Assembly (NCBI RefSeq): GCF_001595645.1
Contig: NZ_LNKT01000005.1
Coordinates: 1 to 42,730, forward strand
Reading direction: 5' to 3'
Source: Sulfurovum riftiae
GTDB taxonomy: Bacteria > Campylobacterota > Campylobacteria > Campylobacterales > Sulfurovaceae
DNA: 42,730 nt
Position numbers and translations under genes: made by a program. The notes beneath the pieces are model-generated. The model ran no database searches, had not been told where the DNA came from, and was given only the letters and a program-made list of their open reading frames with translations. This document shows positions 1 to 8,257 of this stretch, in pieces (the stretch's first letter is position 1; each line of letters opens with the position of its first letter).

Positions 1-38
1 GTGTTTTATTGTCATCAAAAAATTAAAACCTTGGACTT

Positions 39-62
39 AAGAGGCAAATAATTGCCTCTTTG
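39..62. repeat. Perfect inverted repeat downstream of pyk
   Basis: AAGAGGCAA and TTGCCTCTT form a 9-bp perfect stem around an ATAA loop. It lies about 105 bases beyond the pyk stop codon. Neither strand has a strong T-run after the stem, so it is a weak terminator candidate for pyk or for a gene left of the window. A second, smaller inverted repeat (GTAAAGG/CCTTTAC, 80-98) follows it. Confidence 0.45.
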
Positions 63-115
63 ATAGAATGTACAAAAGTGTAAAGGATGTCCCTTTACCG
101 TTGTAAGCTATGTCT

Positions 116-147
116 CTTGGCTATACACACGCCAAGCGTGGGAACAA
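116..147. repeat. Hairpin and REP-like half-site near the pyk 3' end
   Basis: CTTGGC (116-121) and GCCAAG (131-136) pair around a 9-base loop. The adjoining GCGTGGGAACAAG resembles one arm of a 'TTCCCACGC' hairpin repeat seen in many bacterial genomes; that resemblance is from memory. Only one arm is present, so it may be a decayed copy. It could also serve as part of the pyk 3' end. Confidence 0.35.
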
Positions 148-166
148 GAGCGAGTACAGAAACAGG

Positions 167-1633
167 CTAATCCACCCACTTGTTCTCTTTGGCAAGCGAA
201 GCAAAGAACTCCATCTCGTAGCGGGTCACTACCCGTATGAGATTGGTCGAACCGGGGACACCTACCGGATCGCCGGCTACCAATATGTAAGAACTGTCAA
301 TATCAAGTACTTTTCTCTCCAGCCCCTGTTCCATCACTTCTGCCATCATGGTACGAAGATCGCTCTTGGCTACAGAAAAAGCCGGCACCACACCCCAAAC
401 AAGAGTCAAAGACTGTGCCGTCCGCTGGTCATGGGTCACCGCGTAAATAGGCTGGCTCGGCCTGTAGCGTGCCGCTTTTTTGGCTGTTCCTCCCGAAGCG
501 GTCATCGCAATGATCCCCGAACAGTCAAGGCTTTTGGAGAGGCGGACTGCCGATTCGTCTATCTTGTCCCCTCTGTCGTGCATTTCGAACTGCCCGAACT
601 TCTCATAAGGGTAATACTCTTCTGCCGCCTGAATGGTCTGCACCATGGTCTGCACCGCGAGGACAGGATTGTGCCCGATGGCACTCTCTTCTGAGAGCAT
701 TACAGCATCGGCACCGTCAAGTACCGCATTGGCCACATCGCTGATCTCTGCACGCGAAGCAGTCTCCTTGGTGGTCATGGAGAGCAGCATCTGTGTCGCT
801 ACGATAACAGGTTTGCTCATATTGTTGGCTTTTTTGATGAGCATTTTCTGTGTCAGAGGCACCTCATAGTACGGAATCTCGATACCAAGATCTCCTCTGG
901 CGACCATAATGCCGTCACTCTCTTCCAAAATAGCATCGATATTCTCGATGGCATCAAATTTCTCGATCTTGGCCAGCAACTGCACACTGCCACCGTTGGA
1001 AGTAATGATCTCTCTGGCTGCACTCATGTCTTTTCTGTTCTGCACAAAAGAGATCGCCATGAAATCCACTCCGTTCTCAATACCCCAGAGCATGTCTTTG
1101 CGGTCTTTCTCTGTCAGGACATCTATACCCAGGCGCGTATTGGGAAAGTTGACCCCTTTGCGTGAGGAGAGCATCCCCTCATTCTCTATCTCTACGGTTA
1201 CCCCCTTATCGCTCTTCCCTTTGACGACTGCACGGATGATCCCGTCATAGAGGTAGATATGCTCTCCCACCTGCAGCTGGTCCAAAATACCCGGTTCACT
1301 GATGCTGAGCCTGTAAAATCCCTCTTTGACCTTGTATCCGACGATCTCCTCTTTGACGAACTCCAGCAGGTCCCCGCTTTTGAGTATGAAATCCTCCTCA
1401 AGCATCCCCACCCTGATCTTCGGACCGCTGATGTCCTGCAGTATGCCGGTAATAAGCCCTGTCTCTTCTATGGCTTTTCTGATGCGGCCAAGTACTTCGG
1501 AGTGGTACTCGTGTGTTCCATGCGAGAAGTTGAGCCGAAAGACATTGACACCCGCATAGATCAGTGCTTTGATCTGTTCATAGGAGTCCGAAGCCGGCCC
1601 GACGGTCGCTATTATCTTGGTGCGTTTTTTCAT
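167..1633 (-). CDS. pyk: Pyruvate kinase
   Basis: Converts phosphoenolpyruvate and ADP to pyruvate and ATP in the cytoplasm. The 488-residue length is normal for the family. Visible marks are the N-terminal TKIIATVGPAS block, the NFSHG motif, the catalytic-lysine region AKIEKFDAIENI, and the signature MVARGDLGIEIP with its metal-binding acidic residues. A C-terminal allosteric domain follows. The ATG at 1633 is preceded by AAGGA at a good distance. The M15 peptidase gene ends 28 bases upstream on the same strand, so the two may be cotranscribed. In autotrophic Campylobacterota the enzyme would feed pyruvate to biosynthesis; that role is inferred. Confidence 0.96.
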   Translation of the reverse strand: MKKRTKIIATVGPASDSYEQIKALIYAGVNVFRLNFSHGTHEYHSEVLGRIRKAIEETGLITGILQDISGPKIRVGMLEEDFILKSGDLLEFVKEEIVGYKVKEGFYRLSISEPGILDQLQVGEHIYLYDGIIRAVVKGKSDKGVTVEIENEGMLSSRKGVNFPNTRLGIDVLTEKDRKDMLWGIENGVDFMAISFVQNRKDMSAAREIITSNGGSVQLLAKIEKFDAIENIDAILEESDGIMVARGDLGIEIPYYEVPLTQKMLIKKANNMSKPVIVATQMLLSMTTKETASRAEISDVANAVLDGADAVMLSEESAIGHNPVLAVQTMVQTIQAAEEYYPYEKFGQFEMHDRGDKIDESAVRLSKSLDCSGIIAMTASGGTAKKAARYRPSQPIYAVTHDQRTAQSLTLVWGVVPAFSVAKSDLRTMMAEVMEQGLERKVLDIDSSYILVAGDPVGVPGSTNLIRVVTRYEMEFFASLAKENKWVD

Positions 1634-1661
1634 CTGTTTTTCCTTTGTATGCCTCTATGAA

Positions 1662-2297
1662 TTATTTTGAGAAGTGCTGATAGTCTTTCACACCTGACCA
1701 GTCACCGCCCCACTTCCAGCCATGCTTTTTAAAAATATGTACAGCCTTGTCATTTTTGAGCAATATCGCTTTATCTGCAGGAGAATGGTTTTTATGCACC
1801 CGCTTCCTGTACTGCTGTGACGCTTTGTGCGAAATGTGTCCGGAACGGGAGATATAGGGGTTCTCGATGGAATTCAGGTCGATCGCTTTGCCGTAGGAGT
1901 GTTTGGACCAGTGCTTGCTTCCGGTCGCCTTGCGGCAGTTGAAAGCAGAGGTATTGTCCGCTTCGATCGACTGCCAGTCACTGCCTTTGTAATCACTCAC
2001 CAGCTTCATTTTGTGAATAGGATAGCCTATTTCATAAAGCTCCTCGAATATCTGTCTCACTTCGTAAGCGACGTCCTTATGGACAATGATCTCCCCTTTT
2101 GCATCCCTGCCGTTGAAATTACGGTAGGTCAGACGGATATAGCGCAGATCTTTCAGAGGTACCGGGCATCCTTTTCGCCAGGAGTTCCCCTTGATCATCC
2201 GCTTCTTTACTTCTGGAGTAATGGGAAATATCGTTGCATTGTAATTTGCAAAAAGAAGATGTATAGAAAATGCTACAAAAAATACTATTCGATTCAT
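1662..2297 (-). CDS. M15-family (VanY/CwlK-like) peptidoglycan peptidase, secreted
   Basis: A 211-residue protein that begins with a hydrophobic signal-like segment (about residues 1-18), so it probably acts in the periplasm on peptide crosslinks or stems. The zinc-site pattern of the M15 family is visible: NTSAFNCR, then SKHSYGKAIDLN giving His and Asp ligands (HxxxxxxD), then GWKWGGDW and DYQHF giving the last His. Whether it cuts D-Ala-D-Ala or L-Ala-D-Glu bonds cannot be read from sequence. The start at 2297 has no clear RBS, and a TATAAT (minus strand, 2304-2309) lies only 6 bases upstream, so the mRNA may be leaderless. It is followed by pyk. Confidence 0.8.
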   Translation of the reverse strand: MNRIVFFVAFSIHLLFANYNATIFPITPEVKKRMIKGNSWRKGCPVPLKDLRYIRLTYRNFNGRDAKGEIIVHKDVAYEVRQIFEELYEIGYPIHKMKLVSDYKGSDWQSIEADNTSAFNCRKATGSKHWSKHSYGKAIDLNSIENPYISRSGHISHKASQQYRKRVHKNHSPADKAILLKNDKAVHIFKKHGWKWGGDWSGVKDYQHFSK

Positions 2298-2303
2298 TTG
2301 AAT

Positions 2304-2309
2304 ATTATA
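2304..2309 (-). promoter_or_regulatory. -10 box for the M15 peptidase gene
   Basis: TATAAT on the minus strand lies 6 bases from the ATG. Transcription would begin at or next to the start codon, which fits the lack of an RBS. No convincing -35 is seen, as is common in Campylobacterota. Confidence 0.5.
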
Positions 2310-2326
2310 TCAAATTTTCTTTTTTT

Positions 2327-2391
2327 GTAGGGTCGATTTATCGACCAGAGATCCAACAAATTCAATATAATGGTCGGTAAACCGACCCTAC
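2327..2391. repeat. REP pair (family A), inverted, 65 bp
   Basis: Two GTAG-footed hairpins face each other. The left stem is GGTCGATTTATCGACC (2331-2346) and the right is GGTCGGTAAACCGACC (2372-2387) ending CCTAC. The left stem differs from family consensus at paired positions on both arms (G-C to A-T), so pairing is kept by compensation. It lies between the divergent M15 peptidase and htpX genes. The GTAG foot is typical of REP elements mobilised by RAYT (Y1/HUH) transposases; no such gene is in the window. Confidence 0.85.
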
Positions 2392-2423
2392 GGATAATTT
2401 ACTTTTCGTTTGTTTAAATTTGA

Positions 2424-2429
2424 TATACT
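2424..2429 (+). promoter_or_regulatory. Possible -10 box for htpX
   Basis: TATACT lies 25 bases before the htpX ATG, right of the REP pair. AAGGA before the ATG is the likely ribosome binding site. Confidence 0.4.
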
Positions 2430-2453
2430 TCAAACAAAAAAGGAATACACTAT

Positions 2454-3284
2454 ATGGAACAATTCAAAACCTATGCTTTAATGACCGGGTTGACACTGCT
2501 GTTCATCTGGTTCGGAGGAATGATCGCCGGACAGACAGGGATGATCATCGCTTTCATCGCCGCAGCCGGGATGAACTTCTATGCCTACTACTACAGCGAC
2601 CAGGCAGTACTCAAGCACTACCATGCCCATCCGGTGGACAGGGCACATGCCAGCGGACTCTATGAGATCGTCGAGAAACTGACACAGCGTGCCGGACTTC
2701 CGATGCCGGCACTCTATATTATTCCCGAACAGCAGCCCAACGCTTTTGCCACAGGAAGAAACTATGAACATGCCGCAGTTGCCGTGACAGAAGGACTGCT
2801 AAACCTTATGACAGAAGAGGAAATTGAAGCGGTCATCGCCCATGAGCTCAGTCATATCAAACACTACGATATGCTTATAGGTACCGTAACAGCTACTATC
2901 GCAGGGGCCATTGCCATGCTGGCACAGTTCGGTATGTTCTTTGGCGGCGGAGACCGTGACAGGCCCAATATTTTTGTAACACTCGCACTTATGTTCATCA
3001 TGCCGCTGGCAGCGACCATTATTCAGATGACCGTCAGCCGCAACCGTGAATTCATGGCGGACGAAGGTGCCGCCCGTATGACAGGCCACCCCGAATGGCT
3101 GCAGAGCGCTTTGGCAAAGCTGGACAACTATGCAAGAGGTATCACCATGCCCGAAGCTGATCCGCAGACAGCACACATGTTCATCATCAACCCTTTCACA
3201 GGCAAAGATGTCTCGCTCAAACAGCTATTCTCAACCCATCCGAGCACCGAAGCGAGGATCGAGAAACTTGAAGCACTCAAGTAG
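2454..3284 (+). CDS. htpX: Membrane zinc metalloprotease HtpX
   Basis: A 276-residue inner-membrane protease of family M48 that degrades misfolded membrane proteins. Two hydrophobic segments span residues 8-45. The zinc motif HELSH is at 130-134, and the third ligand is the Glu in NREFMADE (about 199). Two further hydrophobic segments lie between them (about 140-190). This is the usual HtpX order and length. The ATG at 2454 is preceded by AAGGA. It is the first of a plus-strand run; mqo follows 90 bases later with its own promoter-like sequence. Confidence 0.93.
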   Translation: MEQFKTYALMTGLTLLFIWFGGMIAGQTGMIIAFIAAAGMNFYAYYYSDQAVLKHYHAHPVDRAHASGLYEIVEKLTQRAGLPMPALYIIPEQQPNAFATGRNYEHAAVAVTEGLLNLMTEEEIEAVIAHELSHIKHYDMLIGTVTATIAGAIAMLAQFGMFFGGGDRDRPNIFVTLALMFIMPLAATIIQMTVSRNREFMADEGAARMTGHPEWLQSALAKLDNYARGITMPEADPQTAHMFIINPFTGKDVSLKQLFSTHPSTEARIEKLEALK

Positions 3285-3339
3285 TGCTTCATACTTATAC
3301 TTCTACAGTTTTTTCAGATAAATCTACATAAAATTCCAA

Positions 3340-3345
3340 TATAAT
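3340..3345 (+). promoter_or_regulatory. -10 box for mqo
   Basis: TATAAT lies 28 bases before the mqo start codon in the 90-base gap after htpX. This suggests mqo is transcribed from its own promoter. Confidence 0.55.
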
Positions 3346-3373
3346 CCCCTATTATTTATCAAGGTATCAACAT

Positions 3374-4897
3374 ATGAATCAAGACCGTTACGAAGTACTC
3401 ATCGTCGGTGCGGGCATCTCCGGTGCGGCACTCACTTATGAACTGGCACGCTATACAAATGTAAACCGTATCGCAGTGCTGGAAAAATATGAAGATGTCG
3501 CTACTCTCAATACCAGTGGCAAAGCAAATTCCCAGACCATTCACTTTGGTGACATCGAGACGAACTACACGGTTTCGAAAGCCTCCATTACCAAACAGAC
3601 CGCCAAAATGGTGGAGAAGTACTGTCTGCAGCACCATCTTGAGAACGACGTCATCTTCTCCCACCAGAAGATGGCACTGGGTGTCGGTGACCGAGAGGTG
3701 GAGTTCATGCTCGAACGTTATGAAGAGTTCAAGGACCTCTTCCCCAACCTGCAGGTTTGGGACAAAGAACACCTCAAGACCATCGAACCCAAACTTGTCT
3801 TCGACGAGAACGGCAAGGAGAGACCGGAGACCATCGTAGGTATAGGCTCAGTGGGTGAGTGGACGACAGTAGACTACGGGAAAATGACCAAAAGTCTCAT
3901 AGAGAATGCAAAAAAAGAGCCAGATACGCAGGTCGATCTCTTTTTGAACACCCAGGTAACCGACATCAAAAAACTGGATGAAGGCGGCTATGAAGTGCAG
4001 ACCGGAAACGGAACCTACTTTGCAGACTCCGTGGTGGTCAATGCCGGTGCGCACTCCCTTTTCCTTGCACACAAAATGGGGTACGGCCTTGACTTCGCCA
4101 CCCTGCCTATGGCGGGAAGTTTCTACATGACAAACCAGAAGATGCTCAACGGCAAGGTCTATATGGTTCAGAACCCCAAACTGCCGTTCGCTGCACTGCA
4201 CGGTGACCCCGATATTCTGGAACACGGGTTGACCCGTTTCGGACCGACCGCACTTGTACTTCCTAAACTTGAACGTTTCAAGCCGGGTACCTACCTGGAC
4301 TTCTGGAAAACCCTCAACTTCGATGCCAATATCGTGACGATCTTCTATGACCTGCTCAAAGACAGCGATATCAGGAACTACATCTTCCGGAACTTCCTCT
4401 TTGAAGTACCCTACCTGAACAAAAAACTCTTTGTCAAAGATGCCAGAAAGATCGTCCCTTCTCTCAGTGTGGACGACATCCACTATGCTGAAGGATTCGG
4501 CGGTGTCCGACCACAGGTACTCAACAAGAAAGAGCGAAAACTGATGCTCGGGGAAGCTTCCATCAACACCGGCGAGGGGATCGTCTTCAACATGACACCC
4601 TCACCGGGTGCTACCAGCTGTCTGGGCAATGCCAAAAGAGATGTCATCAACCTCTGTGCCTTTTTGGGCAAAGAGTTCGACAAAGCGAAATTCGAACATG
4701 AACTGGTCGAAGAGAACCTGACACAAAGCCAGATCGACCAGAAACTCCAGGCCAAATATGTTTCCGAGATCAGGGCCGAGATACATGCACATGAAGAGAA
4801 GTATTTCCAGAACCTCAATGACGGCCATGAACTGCCAAGCTACTGGGACAAACCCTACTCCCCATGGCGTAACAGAAGAGACCACTGGTCATTTTAA
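3374..4897 (+). CDS. mqo: Malate:quinone oxidoreductase, FAD-dependent
   Basis: Oxidises L-malate to oxaloacetate and passes electrons to menaquinone at the inner face of the membrane. The N-terminus has the FAD dinucleotide-binding fold (VLIVGAGISGAALTYELAR), followed by the glutamate-ended second strand (AVLEKYEDVA) and the NTSGKANSQTIHFGD block seen in Mqo proteins. Near the C-terminus, AEGFGGVRPQV and MTPSPGATSCLGNA match the distal FAD/substrate region. At 507 residues it is somewhat longer than Helicobacter HP0086; the extra part is a C-terminal charged tail. No membrane segment is visible, consistent with a peripheral enzyme. Function is assigned by family resemblance. Confidence 0.88.
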   Translation: MNQDRYEVLIVGAGISGAALTYELARYTNVNRIAVLEKYEDVATLNTSGKANSQTIHFGDIETNYTVSKASITKQTAKMVEKYCLQHHLENDVIFSHQKMALGVGDREVEFMLERYEEFKDLFPNLQVWDKEHLKTIEPKLVFDENGKERPETIVGIGSVGEWTTVDYGKMTKSLIENAKKEPDTQVDLFLNTQVTDIKKLDEGGYEVQTGNGTYFADSVVVNAGAHSLFLAHKMGYGLDFATLPMAGSFYMTNQKMLNGKVYMVQNPKLPFAALHGDPDILEHGLTRFGPTALVLPKLERFKPGTYLDFWKTLNFDANIVTIFYDLLKDSDIRNYIFRNFLFEVPYLNKKLFVKDARKIVPSLSVDDIHYAEGFGGVRPQVLNKKERKLMLGEASINTGEGIVFNMTPSPGATSCLGNAKRDVINLCAFLGKEFDKAKFEHELVEENLTQSQIDQKLQAKYVSEIRAEIHAHEEKYFQNLNDGHELPSYWDKPYSPWRNRRDHWSF

Positions 4898-4912
4898 ACA
4901 GAAGTAATCTGC

Positions 4913-4918
4913 TATAAT
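4913..4918 (+). promoter_or_regulatory. -10 box upstream of rnr
   Basis: TATAAT starts 15 bases past the mqo stop codon. The predicted start of transcription falls at about 4925, on the ATG of a 31-codon ORF that ends overlapping the rnr start. Confidence 0.5.
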
Positions 4919-4924
4919 CCTTTT

Positions 4925-5020
4925 ATGAAAAAAATGATTATCCAACCTTCCATCATTACGCTCACTGAGCCTGTCGAAGTGCACCCATTCACTTCTAAAA
5001 CCAAAGGCTTCGGATCATGA
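4925..5020 (+). other. Possible 31-codon leader ORF overlapping the rnr start
   Basis: The ATG at 4925 opens a frame that runs to TGA at 5018-5020, overlapping the rnr ATG as ATGA. Its start sits where transcription should begin from the TATAAT at 4913, so it would be leaderless. The codons include a repeat-like stretch (4953-4981), so the peptide itself is unlikely to be conserved. It may couple translation to rnr or be chance. Confidence 0.2.
4953..4981. repeat. REP-like fragment before rnr
   Basis: The stretch contains GCTCACTGAGC, a near-palindrome, followed by CTGTCGAAGTG. I recognise this from dispersed repeats in many unrelated bacterial genomes; the recognition is from memory. Only one copy occurs in this window. 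Confidence 0.4.
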
Positions 5021-6984
5021 GTGCCTTTGCTGTCCAGCTTACCAACGGATGCCTGCCTTCCGACATTGAACAGGAAGACAAAAATACCTTTCAGGAACTG
5101 CAGCGTATCGGTGCACTTGAAGAGGTGGACGGCCTGTGGAGACTCTCTTCGCTCTACCGTGCCGGACGGCTCTATATCGGCAAAGACGGCAGAGGGTATG
5201 TGGAAGCGCAGTTCAAGGAACAGAAAGACCTGCTTGTGGAGCCCGACCATCTCGGAGATGCCAAACACGGTGATACGGTCGTGGTCAAACGCATCATTGC
5301 AAGACGCGGGCGTGCCAGCGGAAAAGTGGTTATGGTCATTACCAAAGCACATCTCTTTACCATTGCCTATACCCACAGGGATGAAGCGGGCAATTTCCTC
5401 ATTCTCAACATCAAGACAGGAGAACCTACCCATGCAGTTATGGAGGGGATGGACCTCAAAGCCTTCAAGCTCGGTACGGTCATGAAGGTCGATGTCGATG
5501 ACGACAAGGTACTCGAGGTCTTCGGACACCTGGATGACCCGAGGGTTGATGAGAAGATCTCTCTGGCACTCTTCAACCGAGAGGATGCCTTCCCTCCCCA
5601 ATGTATCGAAGAGGCGCTGCAGATAGAGTCCGAGGTGACCAAAGAGGAACATCCGGAACGAGTGGACCTTACCCACCTTGACTTCTGTACCATCGACCCC
5701 GTGACAGCCAAAGATTTTGACGATGCCATCTATTTTGACATCCCCAGCTATACACTCTATGTCGCCATTGCAGATGTAAGCCACTATGTGCCCTACTTCA
5801 CCGAGATCGACAAAGAGGCGAAGAAACGGGGTTTCACCACCTACCTTCCGCATAAATCCTTCCCGATGCTCCCGCGTGAATTGAGTGAGAATATCTGTTC
5901 TCTCAAACCCAAAGTGGACAGGCTGGCATTCGTTGCCAAGATCGCTCTGGACAAAAACTCACTCAAACCGGTCAAAGAGGAGTTCTTCGAAGCGATCATC
6001 CACTCCAAACACCGCTTCAACTATGAAGCGGTTGACAAGATCATTAAAACGGATGGCAAAGAGGCGACAGGCAAGGTCAAGGAGATACTCCACTACCTGC
6101 TGCCGCTTTACAAGATCACCCAGAGACTTCGAAAAGCACGTCTGAAACACGGATTTGACTTCAGAAGCGAAGAGATCAAACTCACCCTCAACGAGGAGCA
6201 GCTGCTGACACAGACACAGATAGAGACGGGAACACCTTCGCACTCTCTCATTGAAGAGTGTATGCTGCTCGCCAACCAAGCTTCTGCCAAACGCTTCAAA
6301 GGTGACGGAGACAGCATTTTCCGTATTCATGAACCGCCGCAGCTGAGCAAGATAGAAGCCCTTCTTACAGAGCTGGCTGCCATTGGGCTCTATGTGGAGG
6401 AGTATGAAGATGCCCCTTCGCTTATCAGAGCCATACAGAAAGAGGCAGAAAAGATGGGACTCTCCGCCGAAGTGGATGCCATGATCATCAAATCTCTCAG
6501 ACAGGCAAGCTACTCTGCACACAATGTGGGGCACTTCGGACTTGGCTTCAGCCACTACAGCCACTTCACCTCTCCTATCCGCCGTTATTCGGACCTCATT
6601 TTGCACCGTCTCATCAAGACACAGCTGACCAACGATGAAGAGGAAGCCGAATATCTGCTGCGAAACATCGAACCGCTCTGTGTCAGGGTATCGGAACTCG
6701 AAAGAGAAGCCACCAAGGCGGAATGGGATTTCAGAGACCGCAAATTCGCACGCTGGGCCAAGACCCAGATAGGTATGTTCTTCGAAGCCGAGGTCATCGA
6801 AGCCGGAGAGAGTACTAAAGCCGTACTCCAGGGGGAGATCAAAGGGGTTACGGTCAATCTCAGGGGAGACAACATTATGCTCTTCGACAGGATACGCGTG
6901 ATGATCACCGAAGTGAACATAGCTCAGGCAGTCATTATGGCTGAGCTTGTCAATAAGCTTGAAAAAGAGGAGATGGATTTATGA
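5017..6984 (+). CDS. rnr: Ribonuclease R (RNB-family 3'-5' exoribonuclease)
   Basis: Degrades structured RNA from the 3' end in the cytoplasm. The 655 residues carry an N-terminal cold-shock-like region (about 50-170), the RNB catalytic domain (about 210-560) and a C-terminal S1-like region. The RNB core is marked by CTIDPVTAKDFDDAIYF, whose aspartates bind catalytic magnesium, and by TSPIRRYSDLILHRLI near its end. The protein is shorter than E. coli RNase R, as is usual in Campylobacterota. The start chosen is the ATG at 5017 with AAAGG nine bases upstream; earlier in-frame starts are absent. A repeat-filled spacer separates it from holA. Confidence 0.93.
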   Translation: MSAFAVQLTNGCLPSDIEQEDKNTFQELQRIGALEEVDGLWRLSSLYRAGRLYIGKDGRGYVEAQFKEQKDLLVEPDHLGDAKHGDTVVVKRIIARRGRASGKVVMVITKAHLFTIAYTHRDEAGNFLILNIKTGEPTHAVMEGMDLKAFKLGTVMKVDVDDDKVLEVFGHLDDPRVDEKISLALFNREDAFPPQCIEEALQIESEVTKEEHPERVDLTHLDFCTIDPVTAKDFDDAIYFDIPSYTLYVAIADVSHYVPYFTEIDKEAKKRGFTTYLPHKSFPMLPRELSENICSLKPKVDRLAFVAKIALDKNSLKPVKEEFFEAIIHSKHRFNYEAVDKIIKTDGKEATGKVKEILHYLLPLYKITQRLRKARLKHGFDFRSEEIKLTLNEEQLLTQTQIETGTPSHSLIEECMLLANQASAKRFKGDGDSIFRIHEPPQLSKIEALLTELAAIGLYVEEYEDAPSLIRAIQKEAEKMGLSAEVDAMIIKSLRQASYSAHNVGHFGLGFSHYSHFTSPIRRYSDLILHRLIKTQLTNDEEEAEYLLRNIEPLCVRVSELEREATKAEWDFRDRKFARWAKTQIGMFFEAEVIEAGESTKAVLQGEIKGVTVNLRGDNIMLFDRIRVMITEVNIAQAVIMAELVNKLEKEEMDL

Positions 6985-7005
6985 AAAAAAATATCCAAAA
7001 TAAAA

Positions 7006-7095
7006 GCATTGCAAAGCAATGCATGCCGACACTCATCACTCATCACTCATCACTCATCACTACATTACAGAACTCCAAAGGAGTTCTGTAATGTA
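7006..7095. repeat. Heptamer-hairpin element, copy 1 (rnr-holA spacer)
   Basis: From left to right: the palindrome GCATTGC-AAA-GCAATGC (7006-7022), a short linker, four tandem CATCACT heptamers (7034-7061), and a 16-bp perfect inverted repeat with an AAA loop (7061-7095). The right arm of the last hairpin is the RBS and start of holA. The same order and heptamer occur before hisG. Related copies are at 10815, 10935, 25218 and 33355. Confidence 0.85.
7061..7095 (+). promoter_or_regulatory. Hairpin enclosing the RBS and start codon of holA
   Basis: TACATTACAGAACTCC (7061-7076) pairs perfectly with 7080-7095 across an AAA loop. The RBS AAAGGAG (7077-7083) begins in the loop and the ATG (7091-7093) lies in the stem. 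Folding of the mRNA would hide the start site. Regulation is inferred from structure only. Confidence 0.6.
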
Positions 7096-8068
7096 CCAGA
7101 GAGAATTCGACCAGCGCCTCAGTCAGGGATTGCCCAAAGCGGTACTTGTATTTGGGGAGAATGCCTATATGATAGACCACTACATCGACCTGTACAGAAC
7201 GAAGCTCGATGCCAGAGAGAGTGCGCTGAACCTCTATTATGATGAATGGAATTTCGATCAGGCGAAGAATTTTCTCTCGCAGACCTCACTCTTTGGCGGG
7301 ACCAACCTGGTCGTGGTCAAGCATGACAAGAAGATACCCAAAAAAGAGCTCGACACACTGGTGGCACTGGCCAACAAGAACAGCGACAACTACTTCCTCT
7401 ACTGCTATGAAGGGACAGCCAAAGATGCCAAGAGCATGCAGGCGGCGTTCACCGACAAAAAGGGCGGTGTCTGGGTACGTCTGTTCGAAGCAAACATCCG
7501 TGAGGGTGTGGCCATACTGCAGCAGAAAGCACAGAGGATCGGTCTCGATATCGACCACTACGCCTTGCAGCATCTCATGCTGCTGCTCAACAACAACATA
7601 GCCCTCTGTTCCAACGAACTGGACAAACTCGCCATCCTGGGTACGACGGTCACCAGCAAAGACATTGACCGGCTTGTCTACTCCACTGCACCTCTGGCCA
7701 CAGAACAGCTGCTCATAGACCTTTTCAACAAAAAGCCCATTACAGCGACCATTACCAAACTGCTTGACCTGGGAGAGAACGAGAACGATCTGTTGCGTTC
7801 TACACAGTATTTCGTCAACCAGATATTCCTCTTTCATGCCTACATAAAGCTGCACGGTCATGTGGACTCGGCAGCCATCCTCGGCTACAAACTTCCCAAA
7901 CCCATCGAAGACCAGAAAGCACAGCTTGCCCTGCGCGTCAAGTCTGCTTCCCTGCTCAAGATATTTGAACACCTTCTGGAGAGTGAGATCGAGATGAAAA
8001 AGGCCCCTGCCACCCAAAGGGAGGTACTGCTCTACAGCATGCTTATCAAGATACAGGGCTACCTGTAA
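7091..8068 (+). CDS. holA: DNA polymerase III delta subunit
   Basis: The delta subunit opens the sliding clamp as part of the clamp loader. The 325-residue protein begins MYQREFDQRL and has the HolA features: the early block KAVLVFGENAYMIDHYIDLY, the segment LVVVKHDKKIPKKELDTL, and a helical C-terminal collar region (about 210-325). The ATG at 7091 is chosen because AAAGGAG lies seven bases upstream. A longer frame starting at 7019 only translates the repeat element. The start codon sits in a 16-bp hairpin. The gene ends two bases before a REP pair. Sequence similarity across the HolA family is low, so the call rests on the overall pattern and the position after rnr. Confidence 0.85.
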   Translation: MYQREFDQRLSQGLPKAVLVFGENAYMIDHYIDLYRTKLDARESALNLYYDEWNFDQAKNFLSQTSLFGGTNLVVVKHDKKIPKKELDTLVALANKNSDNYFLYCYEGTAKDAKSMQAAFTDKKGGVWVRLFEANIREGVAILQQKAQRIGLDIDHYALQHLMLLLNNNIALCSNELDKLAILGTTVTSKDIDRLVYSTAPLATEQLLIDLFNKKPITATITKLLDLGENENDLLRSTQYFVNQIFLFHAYIKLHGHVDSAAILGYKLPKPIEDQKAQLALRVKSASLLKIFEHLLESEIEMKKAPATQREVLLYSMLIKIQGYL

Positions 8069-8070
8069 AT

Positions 8071-8138
8071 GTAGGGTCGGTTTACCGACCATTATGAGAA
8101 TATGGATTTGAAGAGAGCGGTCGGTAAACCGACCCTAC
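8071..8138. repeat. REP pair (family A), inverted, 68 bp
   Basis: GTAGGGTCGGTTTACCGACC at 8071-8090 and its inverse at 8119-8138 flank a 28-base loop. It starts two bases after the holA stop codon and may act as the 3' hairpin of that transcript. Both stems are perfect. Confidence 0.9.
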
Positions 8139-8164
8139 GTGTTAAGAAATATCTAAACTCTTTT

Positions 8165-8218
8165 ACGATAAAATATCGCTTCCAAAATTCTTGCTCATTT
8201 TTGGACGGGTTCTATACA
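8165..8218 (+). promoter_or_regulatory. Promoter region of the rpsF-ssb-rpsR operon
   Basis: Two -10-like hexamers are present: TAAAAT (8169-8174), inside the small palindrome CGATA-AAA-TATCG, and TATACA (8213-8218). One of them probably starts the ribosomal operon. I could not see a clear S6:S18-binding leader fold. Confidence 0.35.
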
Positions 8219-8257
8219 ACTCGCATTTATATGGGCTATTAAACCAAAAGGAACAAC

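Noticed and set aside
4912-5853. Minus-strand frame of 313 codons opposite rnr
   Set aside because: RNase R is unmistakable on the other strand, and the frame has no RBS or motif.
7034-7061. CRISPR array at the tandem repeats
   Set aside because: Units are 7 bp with no spacers and only about four copies. There are no cas genes.
7019-7090. N-terminal extension of HolA from ATG 7019
   Set aside because: The extra residues translate the palindrome and heptamers. The ATG at 7091 has a proper RBS and matches where the protein family begins.
8071-8138. Insertion sequence or transposon end
   Set aside because: There is no transposase or target duplication visible. The GTAG-footed hairpin pair fits a REP/REPIN.
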